Shown here piece after piece: positions 1 through 7,969 of a stretch of DNA of 19,188 nucleotides. The position numbers were made by a program, and so were the translations under genes. The stretch's first letter is position 1. Each line of letters begins with the position of its first letter. The notes below the pieces were generated by a model, which was not told the DNA's origin, did not search any database, and was given only the letters and a program-made list of their open reading frames with translations. The DNA comes from Cryomorphaceae bacterium (GTDB lineage Bacteria > Bacteroidota > Bacteroidia > Flavobacteriales > Schleiferiaceae), in NCBI GenBank assembly GCA_013911625.1, contig JACESW010000006.1, positions 1 through 19,188 on the forward strand, given 5' to 3'.

Positions 1-2612
1 TTAATGGATATGGCGATACGCTGCTTATTCGTGCTATGGGAATAGGCGGTTGGATGGTCCAGGAAGGCTATATGCTTCAAACCGCTTCATTTGCAAATCC
101 ACAACACAAGATAAAGGATACTATTGAAGACCTTATTGGAGCTACAGCGACACAGGCTTTTTACGACGCCTGGCTAGAAAACCATTTTAATAAAGCAGAC
201 GTGGATAGCATGGCGGCTTGGGGTTTCAATACCATTCGAGTTCCCATGCATTACAATCTATTCACCCTGCCGATCGAAGAGGAACCTGTGCTTGGACAAA
301 ATACCTGGCGCACGAAGGGATTCAATCTTTTAGATTCAGTGGTTACTTGGGCAGAAGATGCAGGATTATATGTCATTTTAGATCTTCATGCAGCTCCTGG
401 GGGTCAGGGATATGATCAGGGTATTAGTGATTACGATCCTACTAAGCCTTCTTTGTGGGAAAGTGTGCACAATAGAACAAAGACGGTAGCGCTCTGGAAA
501 AAATTGGCGGAAAAGTTTGCCACAGATACTACCATCGCTGGGTATGATTTAATCAACGAACCCAACTGGAACTTACCGGGTGGGACGTTGCTAAGAAATC
601 TTTACGAAGACATCACAGATAGTATACGAACCGTGGATACCAACCACATCATCTTTATAGAAGGGAATTGGTTCGCAAATACATTTACGGGATTGACGCC
701 TCCATGGGACAACAACATGGCCTATTCACCTCATAAGTATTGGTCTCCGGTAAATAGTATCGCTGACATTCAGTATGGATTGGACCTAAGAGATACGTAC
801 AACGTGCCTATCTGGTTTGGTGAAACGGGTGAAAACTCCAATGCTTGGTACACGGGTTTAATTAGCATTATGGAATCCGAGGGAGTCGGCTGGGCGTGGT
901 GGCCATTGAAGAAGGTCGAGACCATAAATGCCCCTCTAAGCATCACTAAGAATCTTGGGTATCAGCAGTTGTTGAATTATTGGAGCGGTAATGCGAGCGC
1001 TCCGTCTGTTGCAGATGCTACAGCGGCACTCATGCAGCTTGCAACCAACCTTAAAGCTGAGAATTGTACCTACAATAGAGGGGTCATCGATGCAATGTTT
1101 AGACAGATTTACGATCCTACTGCATTGCCATGGAAGGAGCACACTATTCCGGGTATTGTTCACGCTTCAGAATATGACATGGGTCCTTTAGGAGTCGCTT
1201 ATTACGACACAGAATCCATGCAATTGAACCCCCCGCCCGCATGGAACAGTGGCTGGACGTATAGAAATGATGGGGTAGATGTGCAGGCATTCTCAGATTT
1301 CGTGAATAGTAATGGCTACTGTGTGGGCTGGGTAGATACGGACGACTGGATGCAATACACTGTAGAGATTGCGCAAGACAGTGTGTACACGATCAAAGTG
1401 CGTCAAGGTGCAAACGGTGCTACTGGCGGAAACTTTTACTTTGAAGCGGACGGCGTAAAATTGACCCCGAACTATTACGCTTCGAATACAGGAAGCTGGT
1501 CTATTCTGGCGGATAAGGTAATTCCCAATGTCATTCTATCTTCTGAGGATAAGACGCTTCGCTTTGTAGCGAATAGCGGTGGCTTCAATGTCGCCAGCTT
1601 TGAATTTATCCCAACGGGAAGTACAACAGCATTGGATGCTGAATATGTTAGTTCAAATACATACAGCTATACTGAAATTGAGGTCAAAACCAACAAGCCT
1701 TTGGACACGACCCAGCTTGGAAATTTTGCCTCTTATTACGTTACGATAAATGGAAATCAGGCATCGGTGGTGAACATCGCACCTAGTCCAAACAATGTTC
1801 GAAACTTCATCTTGACGCTGAATCAGAACATGACCTTTTTAGATGAAATGAAGGTTTCTTATTCAGGAACTGCCCTTAAGGCTAAGGATGGAACGGCTGT
1901 AGATCCATTCACTCAGGAATTGGTTGAAAACACATTACCGACAGTACATGTCATTCCGGGTAAAATAGAAGCAGAAGCCTATTCTAGCATGGATGGAATT
2001 TCATTGGAGAACACATCCGATGTTGGTGGCGGGCAGAACATCGGTTATCTAGACGGTGGAGATTATTTGCTGTACGATATCAAGGTGTTAAACAATGCTA
2101 CCTATTCCATTGATTACCGCCACGCTTCACAAAGCAACGGTAAGATTCAATTTGAATTGTACGATACGTCAGGAACGTACCTAAGCAATATGCCAGAAGT
2201 CACATTACCTTCGACCGGTGGATGGCAAACGTGGAACACGACTAGTGGAAATGCTGGTGTGCTGACACAGGGCGATTACATCTTGAAGTTGAATGTTATT
2301 CAAGCTCCTGTGAACATCAATTGGTTTGAGTTTATTCAAGGAATAGGTGTAGAAGAGGAAATGGCTTCAGACAACCTTATGGTATATCCAAATCCAGCAC
2401 AAGATGGATTCAAGCTAGGTGGCATGTGGGCTGAAGGAGCCCCGCTCGAAATTTATGTGTATGACGAGTCCGGTAGGCTTTGGATTAAAGAGTCGCTGAC
2501 CTATGCTTCGGATCGCGTTATTTCTACCAAGGAGTTATCTACAGGGACCTATCTCGTAACTGTAGTTTCTTCTGGAAAAAGGTTTACAGAAAAACTCCTA
2601 ATTGTCCAATGA
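1..2612 (+). CDS. GH5 glycoside hydrolase with two CBM6 modules and T9SS sorting domain (5' end outside window)
   Basis: Secreted endo/exo-glucanase-like enzyme acting on a beta-glucan or related polysaccharide; the subfamily and substrate cannot be settled by eye. The reading frame is open to the window edge (first full codon at base 3, reading NGYGDTLLIRAMGIGGWM), so the ATG at 36 is an internal methionine of the usual GH5 'RG.GIGGW' N-terminal motif and the true start with its signal peptide lies upstream. Numbering from that Met: GH5 barrel about 1-340, acid/base Glu175 in INEP, nucleophile Glu263 in WFGETGE; first CBM6 about 371-526 (SEYDMG, VGWVDTDDWMQYTV); Ig/SwmB-like linker domain about 527-636; second CBM6 about 637-768 (IEAEAYS, YLDGGDYLLY); Por-type C-terminal sorting domain about 778-858 (VYPNPAQDGF ... 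GTYLVTV ... KLLIVQ). The tail predicts export by the type IX system and surface attachment or release. The stop overlaps the next gene by 4 bp, suggesting cotranscription. Confidence 0.93.
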   Translation, partial: NGYGDTLLIRAMGIGGWMVQEGYMLQTASFANPQHKIKDTIEDLIGATATQAFYDAWLENHFNKADVDSMAAWGFNTIRVPMHYNLFTLPIEEEPVLGQNTWRTKGFNLLDSVVTWAEDAGLYVILDLHAAPGGQGYDQGISDYDPTKPSLWESVHNRTKTVALWKKLAEKFATDTTIAGYDLINEPNWNLPGGTLLRNLYEDITDSIRTVDTNHIIFIEGNWFANTFTGLTPPWDNNMAYSPHKYWSPVNSIADIQYGLDLRDTYNVPIWFGETGENSNAWYTGLISIMESEGVGWAWWPLKKVETINAPLSITKNLGYQQLLNYWSGNASAPSVADATAALMQLATNLKAENCTYNRGVIDAMFRQIYDPTALPWKEHTIPGIVHASEYDMGPLGVAYYDTESMQLNPPPAWNSGWTYRNDGVDVQAFSDFVNSNGYCVGWVDTDDWMQYTVEIAQDSVYTIKVRQGANGATGGNFYFEADGVKLTPNYYASNTGSWSILADKVIPNVILSSEDKTLRFVANSGGFNVASFEFIPTGSTTALDAEYVSSNTYSYTEIEVKTNKPLDTTQLGNFASYYVTINGNQASVVNIAPSPNNVRNFILTLNQNMTFLDEMKVSYSGTALKAKDGTAVDPFTQELVENTLPTVHVIPGKIEAEAYSSMDGISLENTSDVGGGQNIGYLDGGDYLLYDIKVLNNATYSIDYRHASQSNGKIQFELYDTSGTYLSNMPEVTLPSTGGWQTWNTTSGNAGVLTQGDYILKLNVIQAPVNINWFEFIQGIGVEEEMASDNLMVYPNPAQDGFKLGGMWAEGAPLEIYVYDESGRLWIKESLTYASDRVISTKELSTGTYLVTVVSSGKRFTEKLLIVQ

Positions 2613-3016
2613 TACGTTTCATAGGCGTTCTACTTTCTTTTGCTGCGTTATTTGCTGCTTGTTCTAGACGACCTTCTTGTGAAGAGTCTGTTTTAGTGGA
2701 TGAGGGAATAGTAGGTAATTGGGAAATCTATCAGAGAACAGATGCAGTCACGATGCTACCCGCATTCCTTCAAGGCGAAGACTTGATCATAACAGACGAT
2801 TCTCTTTGTGACGATCTCCAAGGTCTTTGGGAGTACAGGTCGTCAAACAGTGAAAACGGCGGCGAATTTACTTTGGACACGGCACTTCAAGAGATTCTCT
2901 TTTTTACCCCAGCGTATAGTTTTCGATGGGACTATATTGTGGTCGATTATGATAATCTGGTTTTTGAATACAACGATGGCGGCCTCGATATTCGAGAACT
3001 TTGGCGTCGCAAATAA
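2609..3016 (+). CDS. small lipocalin-like lipoprotein
   Basis: Predicted 135-residue lipoprotein of unknown function. The N-terminus is a short signal peptide ending in a lipobox-like LFAAC, with Cys18 as the likely lipidated residue. The mature part begins with a 'GNWEI' strand followed by alternating beta-strand-like segments and a terminal LWRRK, the pattern of the small lipocalin-like domain proteins common in Bacteroidota; this assignment is by fold pattern, not by a catalytic motif. The ATG shares an ATGA with the stop of the upstream GH5 gene, so translation is probably coupled, and it may sit at the cell surface with that enzyme. The stop at 3014-3016 is one base away from the stop of the opposing peptidase gene, with no terminator hairpin between. 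Confidence 0.75.
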   Translation: MIRFIGVLLSFAALFAACSRRPSCEESVLVDEGIVGNWEIYQRTDAVTMLPAFLQGEDLIITDDSLCDDLQGLWEYRSSNSENGGEFTLDTALQEILFFTPAYSFRWDYIVVDYDNLVFEYNDGGLDIRELWRRK

Positions 3017-3017
3017 A

Positions 3018-4892
3018 TTAGTTCGAGAACCAAAGCATTTGTAAGGATGCCTCGGCAGTAGTCATGTCTTTCGCTTCTCTGATGTAGTGGCTTTTTGTGC
3101 CCTCTACCGTCCTAACGATGTACGGTAATTGAATGTTCTCACCATCTCGTAAGACGCTGATCTCGATGGTCTCGCCCGGTTGAAGCGCCTGTGGCCCAGA
3201 GAAAAGATTGTCGTCTAGAATACTCACCTTATCGCCTGGTTTAAATCCGACAAAATCATTTTTGCCAACCTTCTTGATGGTCATTTTTTGACCAACAATC
3301 AATCTACTGCGCTTCACATCGTTATCGTTCACCGGATGTGCAATCAAGGGACCCACATAGTTTCTATCGTATTCGACGCCGACTTTTGCCAAATAGGATT
3401 GAATAGGGAGTTCTTCTCGCCCTGTGACATAACTATCAAAGAATTGTTGAAGATCAGGATGAACAAGACTAACAAACTCTTCGATGATTTCATCGTCATT
3501 AAAACTTTCATTAGGGCCGTATTTGTCGCGGAGGGTAAGGATGATATCGTGCAAGTCTTTCTCGCCTTGGGTCAACTCCATGATGCGAATATCGAGTAGC
3601 GCGCCTATTAAGGCGCCTCTTTGGTAGACCTGACCGTATTGCTTTTTGTATGGTTTATCCAAGACGTTTTCACTCATCTCAGTGAAGGACATTTTCTTGG
3701 TTGGATAGCGTGCGGCACTACGAATCTTGCCTTTTAAAACCTTGGTAAGGTACTCGTCTTTGGTGATGACACCGCCTTTGACCTGGCTGATGCCTGCAAA
3801 GTACTCTGTGATGCCTTCGTACAGCCAAAGGTGCTTACTCATCTTTGGCTCGATATAGTTGAAGTTTCCAATTTCTTCGCTGTGCAGTCCTAATGGAGTG
3901 AGGATGTGGAAGAATTCGTGGATACAAACATCGGCCATACCGTCAAGTACAGTGGTACCGCCAAAATCGGGGAGGTAGTATACAGAACTGTTGCCGTGTT
4001 CAAGTGCCCCAAACCCTTTGCCTGCTAATTTTCTCAACGCTTTAAATATGGTGCCGATTTTAATCTCCGAACCGTTGAATAAGCTTTCAAATTCAGTGTG
4101 GTCTTTTATGTAAAAAATGAAGGCGTAATTGTCTACGGGGAGATCACCTTGTAAGAAGGCTTCAATGGCCTTCATGCTGGTTTCTACCTGTTTGTAGATG
4201 TCCCTAGAAAGTTCACGACCATTCTCAGTGAATACGCCGATGGTCACTTTAGCACCGCCTAACATAAATGAAGTAGTATCTGGCTTGCTCACCATTACCG
4301 GGCAATCCAAAAAATGGTGGTAGTCGCGGGCGTAGAAGTTTTGAGTGTTTCCGTAGGAATAGCTTTCCATAGCGCTTAAGCCGTATAGGCTAGGGCTTTT
4401 ATTTACTTCAAGTGATACTGGTAAATCTTCAAGTCCTTCAAAAAACCCAAAATAACCAGCGGCATTCAGTAGAAAGTTTCGGCGCTCCTGGTTATTTGTC
4501 CCAGCAGGCTCAAAAACTTTATTCTTGCGAATTTTCGCATCGAAGCTGTCTTCTGCCCAGTATTCTAGTTTAGCTGGTTTGCCTTTGATGGAATAGGTGT
4601 TCTTCTTCTTGGAAACTTTTAGGGTTTTTCCAGAAGCGTCGAATGCTTTAAAATCGTGGATGAATCGGCCGTAATCCAAAGTGGCGTAGGTGCCTGGGAT
4701 GGTCGCTGGGAAATTAAATCTGTATTTGCCGTCTGGGCTGTTGCCAAGCTTAGTTAGCGTTGCGTCGACTGTGACTTTCACACGATCGTCTACCACGTTG
4801 GTGAGGTCGATTTTATAAGAATTTGAGCCGGTTTTCTGGGAAAAGGCGCTTAAAGAGTAGAGGAGGGCTAAAACAAGAATAGAGTTCTTCAT
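3018..4892 (-). CDS. M61-family metallopeptidase with PDZ-like domain
   Basis: Predicted exported zinc aminopeptidase or endopeptidase of the M61 (glycyl aminopeptidase) family, 624 residues. A signal peptide covers about residues 1-18 (hydrophobic LVLALLYSLSAF, then Q). The beta-rich N-terminal domain runs to about 200. The catalytic thermolysin-like domain carries the zinc motif H325-E-F-F-H329, with the third ligand Glu359 in WLYEGITEY 30 residues later; the preceding GALEH (about 296-299) is also typical of M61. A PDZ-like domain lies at about 540-600 (FVGFKPGDKVSIL ... GETIEISVLRDGE), again usual for this family. All catalytic residues are present. The gene follows the rhodopsin on the same strand but is separated from it by a strong terminator, so it is probably transcribed on its own; TATCTTTA (minus strand, 4913-4920) is a weak -7 box candidate without a clear -33 partner. 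There is no evident functional link to the neighbours. Confidence 0.9.
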   Translation of the reverse strand: MKNSILVLALLYSLSAFSQKTGSNSYKIDLTNVVDDRVKVTVDATLTKLGNSPDGKYRFNFPATIPGTYATLDYGRFIHDFKAFDASGKTLKVSKKKNTYSIKGKPAKLEYWAEDSFDAKIRKNKVFEPAGTNNQERRNFLLNAAGYFGFFEGLEDLPVSLEVNKSPSLYGLSAMESYSYGNTQNFYARDYHHFLDCPVMVSKPDTTSFMLGGAKVTIGVFTENGRELSRDIYKQVETSMKAIEAFLQGDLPVDNYAFIFYIKDHTEFESLFNGSEIKIGTIFKALRKLAGKGFGALEHGNSSVYYLPDFGGTTVLDGMADVCIHEFFHILTPLGLHSEEIGNFNYIEPKMSKHLWLYEGITEYFAGISQVKGGVITKDEYLTKVLKGKIRSAARYPTKKMSFTEMSENVLDKPYKKQYGQVYQRGALIGALLDIRIMELTQGEKDLHDIILTLRDKYGPNESFNDDEIIEEFVSLVHPDLQQFFDSYVTGREELPIQSYLAKVGVEYDRNYVGPLIAHPVNDNDVKRSRLIVGQKMTIKKVGKNDFVGFKPGDKVSILDDNLFSGPQALQPGETIEISVLRDGENIQLPYIVRTVEGTKSHYIREAKDMTTAEASLQMLWFSN

Positions 4893-4954
4893 TATCCAAG
4901 TATTTATGACAATAAAGATACACCAAGGGGGGATTAGGAAAGGTCATAAAAATA

Positions 4955-4986
4955 GGAACCCCCACCGAAGCCGCGGTGGGGGTTCC
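4955..4986 (-). terminator. intrinsic terminator of the rhodopsin gene
   Basis: A perfect 13-bp inverted repeat, GGAACCCCCACCG and its complement, with a 6-base loop. On the minus strand it is followed by TATTTTTATG, a U-rich tract. It begins 20 bases past the rhodopsin stop codon, so it should end the rhodopsin transcript before the M61 peptidase gene. Confidence 0.9.
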
Positions 4987-5006
4987 AAACACTCTGAAAC
5001 GTATGA

Positions 5007-5786
5007 TTAAGCCGCCTCTTCTTTCGTGCTAACAGCAAGAGAGTAGATAACTAGACCGAATCCAATTTTGTTAACCGCATCACCAATGTTGTAAACAACA
5101 TCCATATATGCAGATGCAGCAGCTGGGTCAGAAACTAATTGCATTCCGAACAAACCGCCTGGTGTACCCAAGATGTAACCTAATGGGTAAATTGCCCATC
5201 CTACTAAAACGAACCAGAAAAGAACTTTTACTGCTTTCGCTACTGCAGGACCAGCGTTGGCTGCCAACTGAGCCACTTCTCCTTTCCACACCAAGAATAC
5301 GATGTAGAAGTAAGCAGCACCAGAGATAACACCCCAAAGAACTGAAGACTCACGGTAAATTGTCTCACCGAGGTAACCAGTTACAAGCATAACTACAGAC
5401 GCAAAGATGAGTTTCCATAGAAGACCCATTTTAGCACCAGCTTTCTTTGTGATCAAGTAGAACTCAACACACATTAGTGGTACAGTTAGCGTCCAGTCAA
5501 CGTAACGGAAGAATGTTGGAGATTCTCCAGTTTCGAAGTGGTAGCTTCTCATGTAGTAGTAGTGTACGAACGCGATGAACGTAATCAAACCACTAACCAA
5601 TAAAGAAGTACGCCATTTCTTATCTACGTTCCACATTTCGAAGAAGAAGAACACAGATGCAGCCATCATAGCCATACAGCCTACGAAAAACGTAAACGAA
5701 GTAACGGTTGTGATGTCAGTGTAGGCAGTTAAATCTACTGCCGCGTTGCTAGCACTTACGCTAGCCAATAAAGTTGTCAATGACAT
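5007..5786 (-). CDS. proteorhodopsin, light-driven proton pump
   Basis: Seven-helix retinal protein of the inner membrane that pumps protons outward in light. Residues 1-108 happen to share numbering with the classic green proteorhodopsin: His75 (FVHYY), Asp97 proton acceptor, Thr101, Met105 spectral-tuning site and Glu108 proton donor in RYVDWTLTVPLMCVEF. The DTE motif indicates a proton pump rather than a sodium (NDQ) or chloride (NTQ) pump, and Met105 predicts green absorption, as in other flavobacterial proteorhodopsins. The retinal Schiff-base lysine is Lys240, with Asp236 four residues before it in YNIGDAVNKIGFG. Helix E reads LWGVISGAAYF; Gly152 aligns with the fenestration glycine of xanthorhodopsin and Gloeobacter rhodopsin. 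The length of 259 is normal. Codon use is strongly biased (Tyr almost only TAC, Asn only AAC, Phe mostly TTC), consistent with high expression. It is transcribed divergently from crtY-blh, which would supply retinal. Confidence 0.98.
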   Translation of the reverse strand: MSLTTLLASVSASNAAVDLTAYTDITTVTSFTFFVGCMAMMAASVFFFFEMWNVDKKWRTSLLVSGLITFIAFVHYYYMRSYHFETGESPTFFRYVDWTLTVPLMCVEFYLITKKAGAKMGLLWKLIFASVVMLVTGYLGETIYRESSVLWGVISGAAYFYIVFLVWKGEVAQLAANAGPAVAKAVKVLFWFVLVGWAIYPLGYILGTPGGLFGMQLVSDPAAASAYMDVVYNIGDAVNKIGFGLVIYSLAVSTKEEAA

Positions 5787-5998
5787 GGTGTATAATTATT
5801 AAAGGTTATAACTACCACTTAACTGCCCCATATGGAATTTGTTCACAGACGTTTAAAATTGAGTAAAAAAACTTAAACAATACCTGTTTTTCATCGTTTT
5901 AAACGCTGATTACATCCATTTTCACCCCTTTTCGAGAACAAAACAACGTGTTTCGGGTTCATTAAAATAAAAGGTCGTTTAGACATTTAATAGTAATC
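5787..5998. promoter_or_regulatory. divergent control region between rhodopsin and crtY-blh
   Basis: This 212-bp AT-rich interval must hold the promoters of both the rhodopsin (minus) and the crtY-blh fusion (plus). I see no perfect TAnnTTTG box for either gene. It contains three related GTTTAA-type elements: GTTTAA at 5851-5856 and TTAAAC at 5873-5878 form an inverted repeat, and CGTTTTAAACG at 5895-5905 is a separate near-palindrome. These could be a regulator site coordinating the two genes; that is inference. No ORF of interest lies within. Confidence 0.5.
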
Positions 5999-7969
5999 GT
6001 GTATACTTTTGGACTCATAGGATTAGGAGCTGCAAATTCTTTGCTCTTGTTGCACATGGAAAAAGAAGGCTTGCTGGAGGAATCGGCAGGTATAGTATTT
6101 GACCACAGCTTCAAAGCAATGAACGATAAGACCTATTGTTTCTGGGCCTATCCTGACGATGAAATCGTACAGGACTTAGGAGCAGAGATTAAGCATAGCT
6201 GGTCTAGAGTAGTTTCTGGTAATAAGGCAGAACACCTGAAGGGTATGCGTTATTATATGGTAGAAAGTATTGCGCTTTACGACAAGACCCGAGCCTTATT
6301 AGAGCGCCATCCAAACATCAAAGCATCCAATGCGGAGGTTCGAGAGATAGAAGACCACGATGTTTACATCGATCTTCATACCAATGAAGGAAGCTATCAA
6401 GCCTTAAAGGTGTACGACAGTCGTCCGCCGTCAATCAATGAGGTTATAGGTCAAACCGTTTGGCAAAGCTTTGAGGGTTGGAAGGTTTCCTTTGATAAGC
6501 CAAAGTTCAATGAGGAGACCATGCGCCTGATGGATTTCAATATTCCACAAAGCGGCTTCACACAATTTGTTTACGTTTTACCCACGAGTAAGACTGAAGC
6601 GCTTATCGAGCTTACAAGATTTGGAAATGAATTACTCTCACCAGAACTGGCCAAGGATTTATTGCGCAACTATCTACTGACCTTCAATGGCAATTACAGT
6701 ATTAATGATATTGAACGGGGCGTATTACCTATGTCTCAGAACGCTGAGCAGTACCACCGCAGTACAAAAGTAATCTCAACGGGTGCTCGTGCGGGCAAGT
6801 TGAAAGCGACTACAGGCTATGCGTTTAAAAACATGTACGAGCACGGCCGAGAAATTGCGGTGAACGAATCATTGAATAAATCCACAAACCCTTGGTTTGG
6901 ATTGCCTTCAAGAGGCGGTGGTCGTTTTGCTTTTTATGATTTTGTCTTGCTCTTTATTTTGAAGTTTAGACCGCACTGGGGGAAAAGTATTTTCACCCGA
7001 CTTTTTAAATCAAAGCCTACCGCAGAGGTATTTACCTTCTTGGATGAAAAGAGTAGCGTACGATGGGAAATTGGCATGTTTGCTCGATTGAATAAACGCA
7101 AATTTATTTGGAGTGCCGTGGTATCGGCTTTTGCTTTTATGTTGTCCAAACCACAGCGTTGGGTGCCTATTGTGTTTTCCCTTTTGGCACTTGCCATCAA
7201 CCATTTTTCGCCAGGATATGGCACCAATCTAGGTATTGGCTTGTTGCTGTTCTTCCTCTTTTTGGTTGGGATTCCTCACGGCGCACTCGATGGATTTTCA
7301 CATGCGCGTAATTTGAAGTTACCGGCATTTATCGCTCGTTACCTTGGTATTATGGCATTGGTAGTATTGTTATGGTTGGTTAGTCCGATAGCAGGCCTTG
7401 TGTTCTTCCTCATATATAGTGCGTGGCATTTTGGCGAGACAGACCTTATTGAATGGCAGCGATCAAACGCTGGACTATCATTTTTATGGGGCACCTTGCT
7501 TCTAGGAATTGTCTTACTTTCTCATATTGAGGAAGTGAATACCATGATGGGTTATATGAATGTACCTGCATGGCCTGTCGAAGCCGGGCTGGCAATTTCT
7601 TTGGTGAATATGATGCTCTTCCTTGGATTTATGTGTGCCTTCTGGTTCAGATCGGCCGCTTGGGCACTTTCTTTAATGGCTTTGGCATTAGGGACACAGT
7701 TGCCCTTGGTATTGAGCTTTGGCGTGTATTTCGTTTTGCAACACAGCTTAACGGGTTGGGGACATTTACGCACGACAGAAAACTGGACGCATAGCGGTAT
7801 GTTCATTAAAGCGCTGCCTTTTACAGCCGGTGCCGTGATTATGTTTTTGGTGATATACCAGTTTGACCGCAGTTCAATTTGGCAGTGGTCGAGCTATTTC
7901 CTCATTTTCTTAAGCGCATTGAGTCTACCTCATATTTACTTTATGTCGCGCTTATACAAAGAAATCTAG
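5999..7969 (+). CDS. crtY-blh: fused lycopene beta-cyclase / beta-carotene 15,15'-dioxygenase (CrtY-Blh)
   Basis: Single 656-residue ORF with two carotenoid enzymes in series. The N-terminal part (about 1-370) is a CrtY-type flavoprotein lycopene cyclase: dinucleotide motif GLGAAN at 8-13, MNDKTYCFW at 41-49, FVYVLPTSKTEALIE at 190-204, and TTGYAF at 271-276. The C-terminal part (about 385-656) is a multi-pass Brp/Blh dioxygenase: GIPHGALD at 424-431, SAWHFGETD at 474-482, FVLQHSLTGWGH at 578-589 and LPHI at 643-646, giving candidate iron ligands His427, His477, His582 and/or His589, and His645. Together they would cyclise lycopene to beta-carotene and cleave it to two retinals. Both halves are close to normal stand-alone length, so this looks like a true fusion and not a truncation. 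The start is GTG; no in-frame ATG exists between it and the upstream TAA at 5963-5965, and TAT ACT TTT leads directly into the Rossmann strand. It faces the rhodopsin gene. The stop overlaps the opposing phosphoesterase stop. Confidence 0.92.
   Translation: MYTFGLIGLGAANSLLLLHMEKEGLLEESAGIVFDHSFKAMNDKTYCFWAYPDDEIVQDLGAEIKHSWSRVVSGNKAEHLKGMRYYMVESIALYDKTRALLERHPNIKASNAEVREIEDHDVYIDLHTNEGSYQALKVYDSRPPSINEVIGQTVWQSFEGWKVSFDKPKFNEETMRLMDFNIPQSGFTQFVYVLPTSKTEALIELTRFGNELLSPELAKDLLRNYLLTFNGNYSINDIERGVLPMSQNAEQYHRSTKVISTGARAGKLKATTGYAFKNMYEHGREIAVNESLNKSTNPWFGLPSRGGGRFAFYDFVLLFILKFRPHWGKSIFTRLFKSKPTAEVFTFLDEKSSVRWEIGMFARLNKRKFIWSAVVSAFAFMLSKPQRWVPIVFSLLALAINHFSPGYGTNLGIGLLLFFLFLVGIPHGALDGFSHARNLKLPAFIARYLGIMALVVLLWLVSPIAGLVFFLIYSAWHFGETDLIEWQRSNAGLSFLWGTLLLGIVLLSHIEEVNTMMGYMNVPAWPVEAGLAISLVNMMLFLGFMCAFWFRSAAWALSLMALALGTQLPLVLSFGVYFVLQHSLTGWGHLRTTENWTHSGMFIKALPFTAGAVIMFLVIYQFDRSSIWQWSSYFLIFLSALSLPHIYFMSRLYKEI

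Noticed and set aside
36..38. ATG at 36 as the true start of the GH5 gene
   Set aside because: The open frame continues to the window edge, and the Met lies inside the conserved N-terminal GH5 motif with no signal peptide after it, although the protein has a secretion tail.
3288..3599. 103-codon plus-strand ORF within the M61 peptidase gene
   Set aside because: Antisense to the well-supported peptidase; the translation shows no domain or signal and its start has no promoter context.
5476..5505. Rhodopsin as a sodium or chloride pump
   Set aside because: The motif positions are Asp97, Thr101 and Glu108 (DTE); sodium pumps have NDQ and chloride pumps NTQ.
5851..5905. GTTTAA repeats as the start of a CRISPR array
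   Set aside because: Elements are about 6-11 bp, in mixed orientation and irregularly spaced; there are no direct repeats of CRISPR length and no cas genes.
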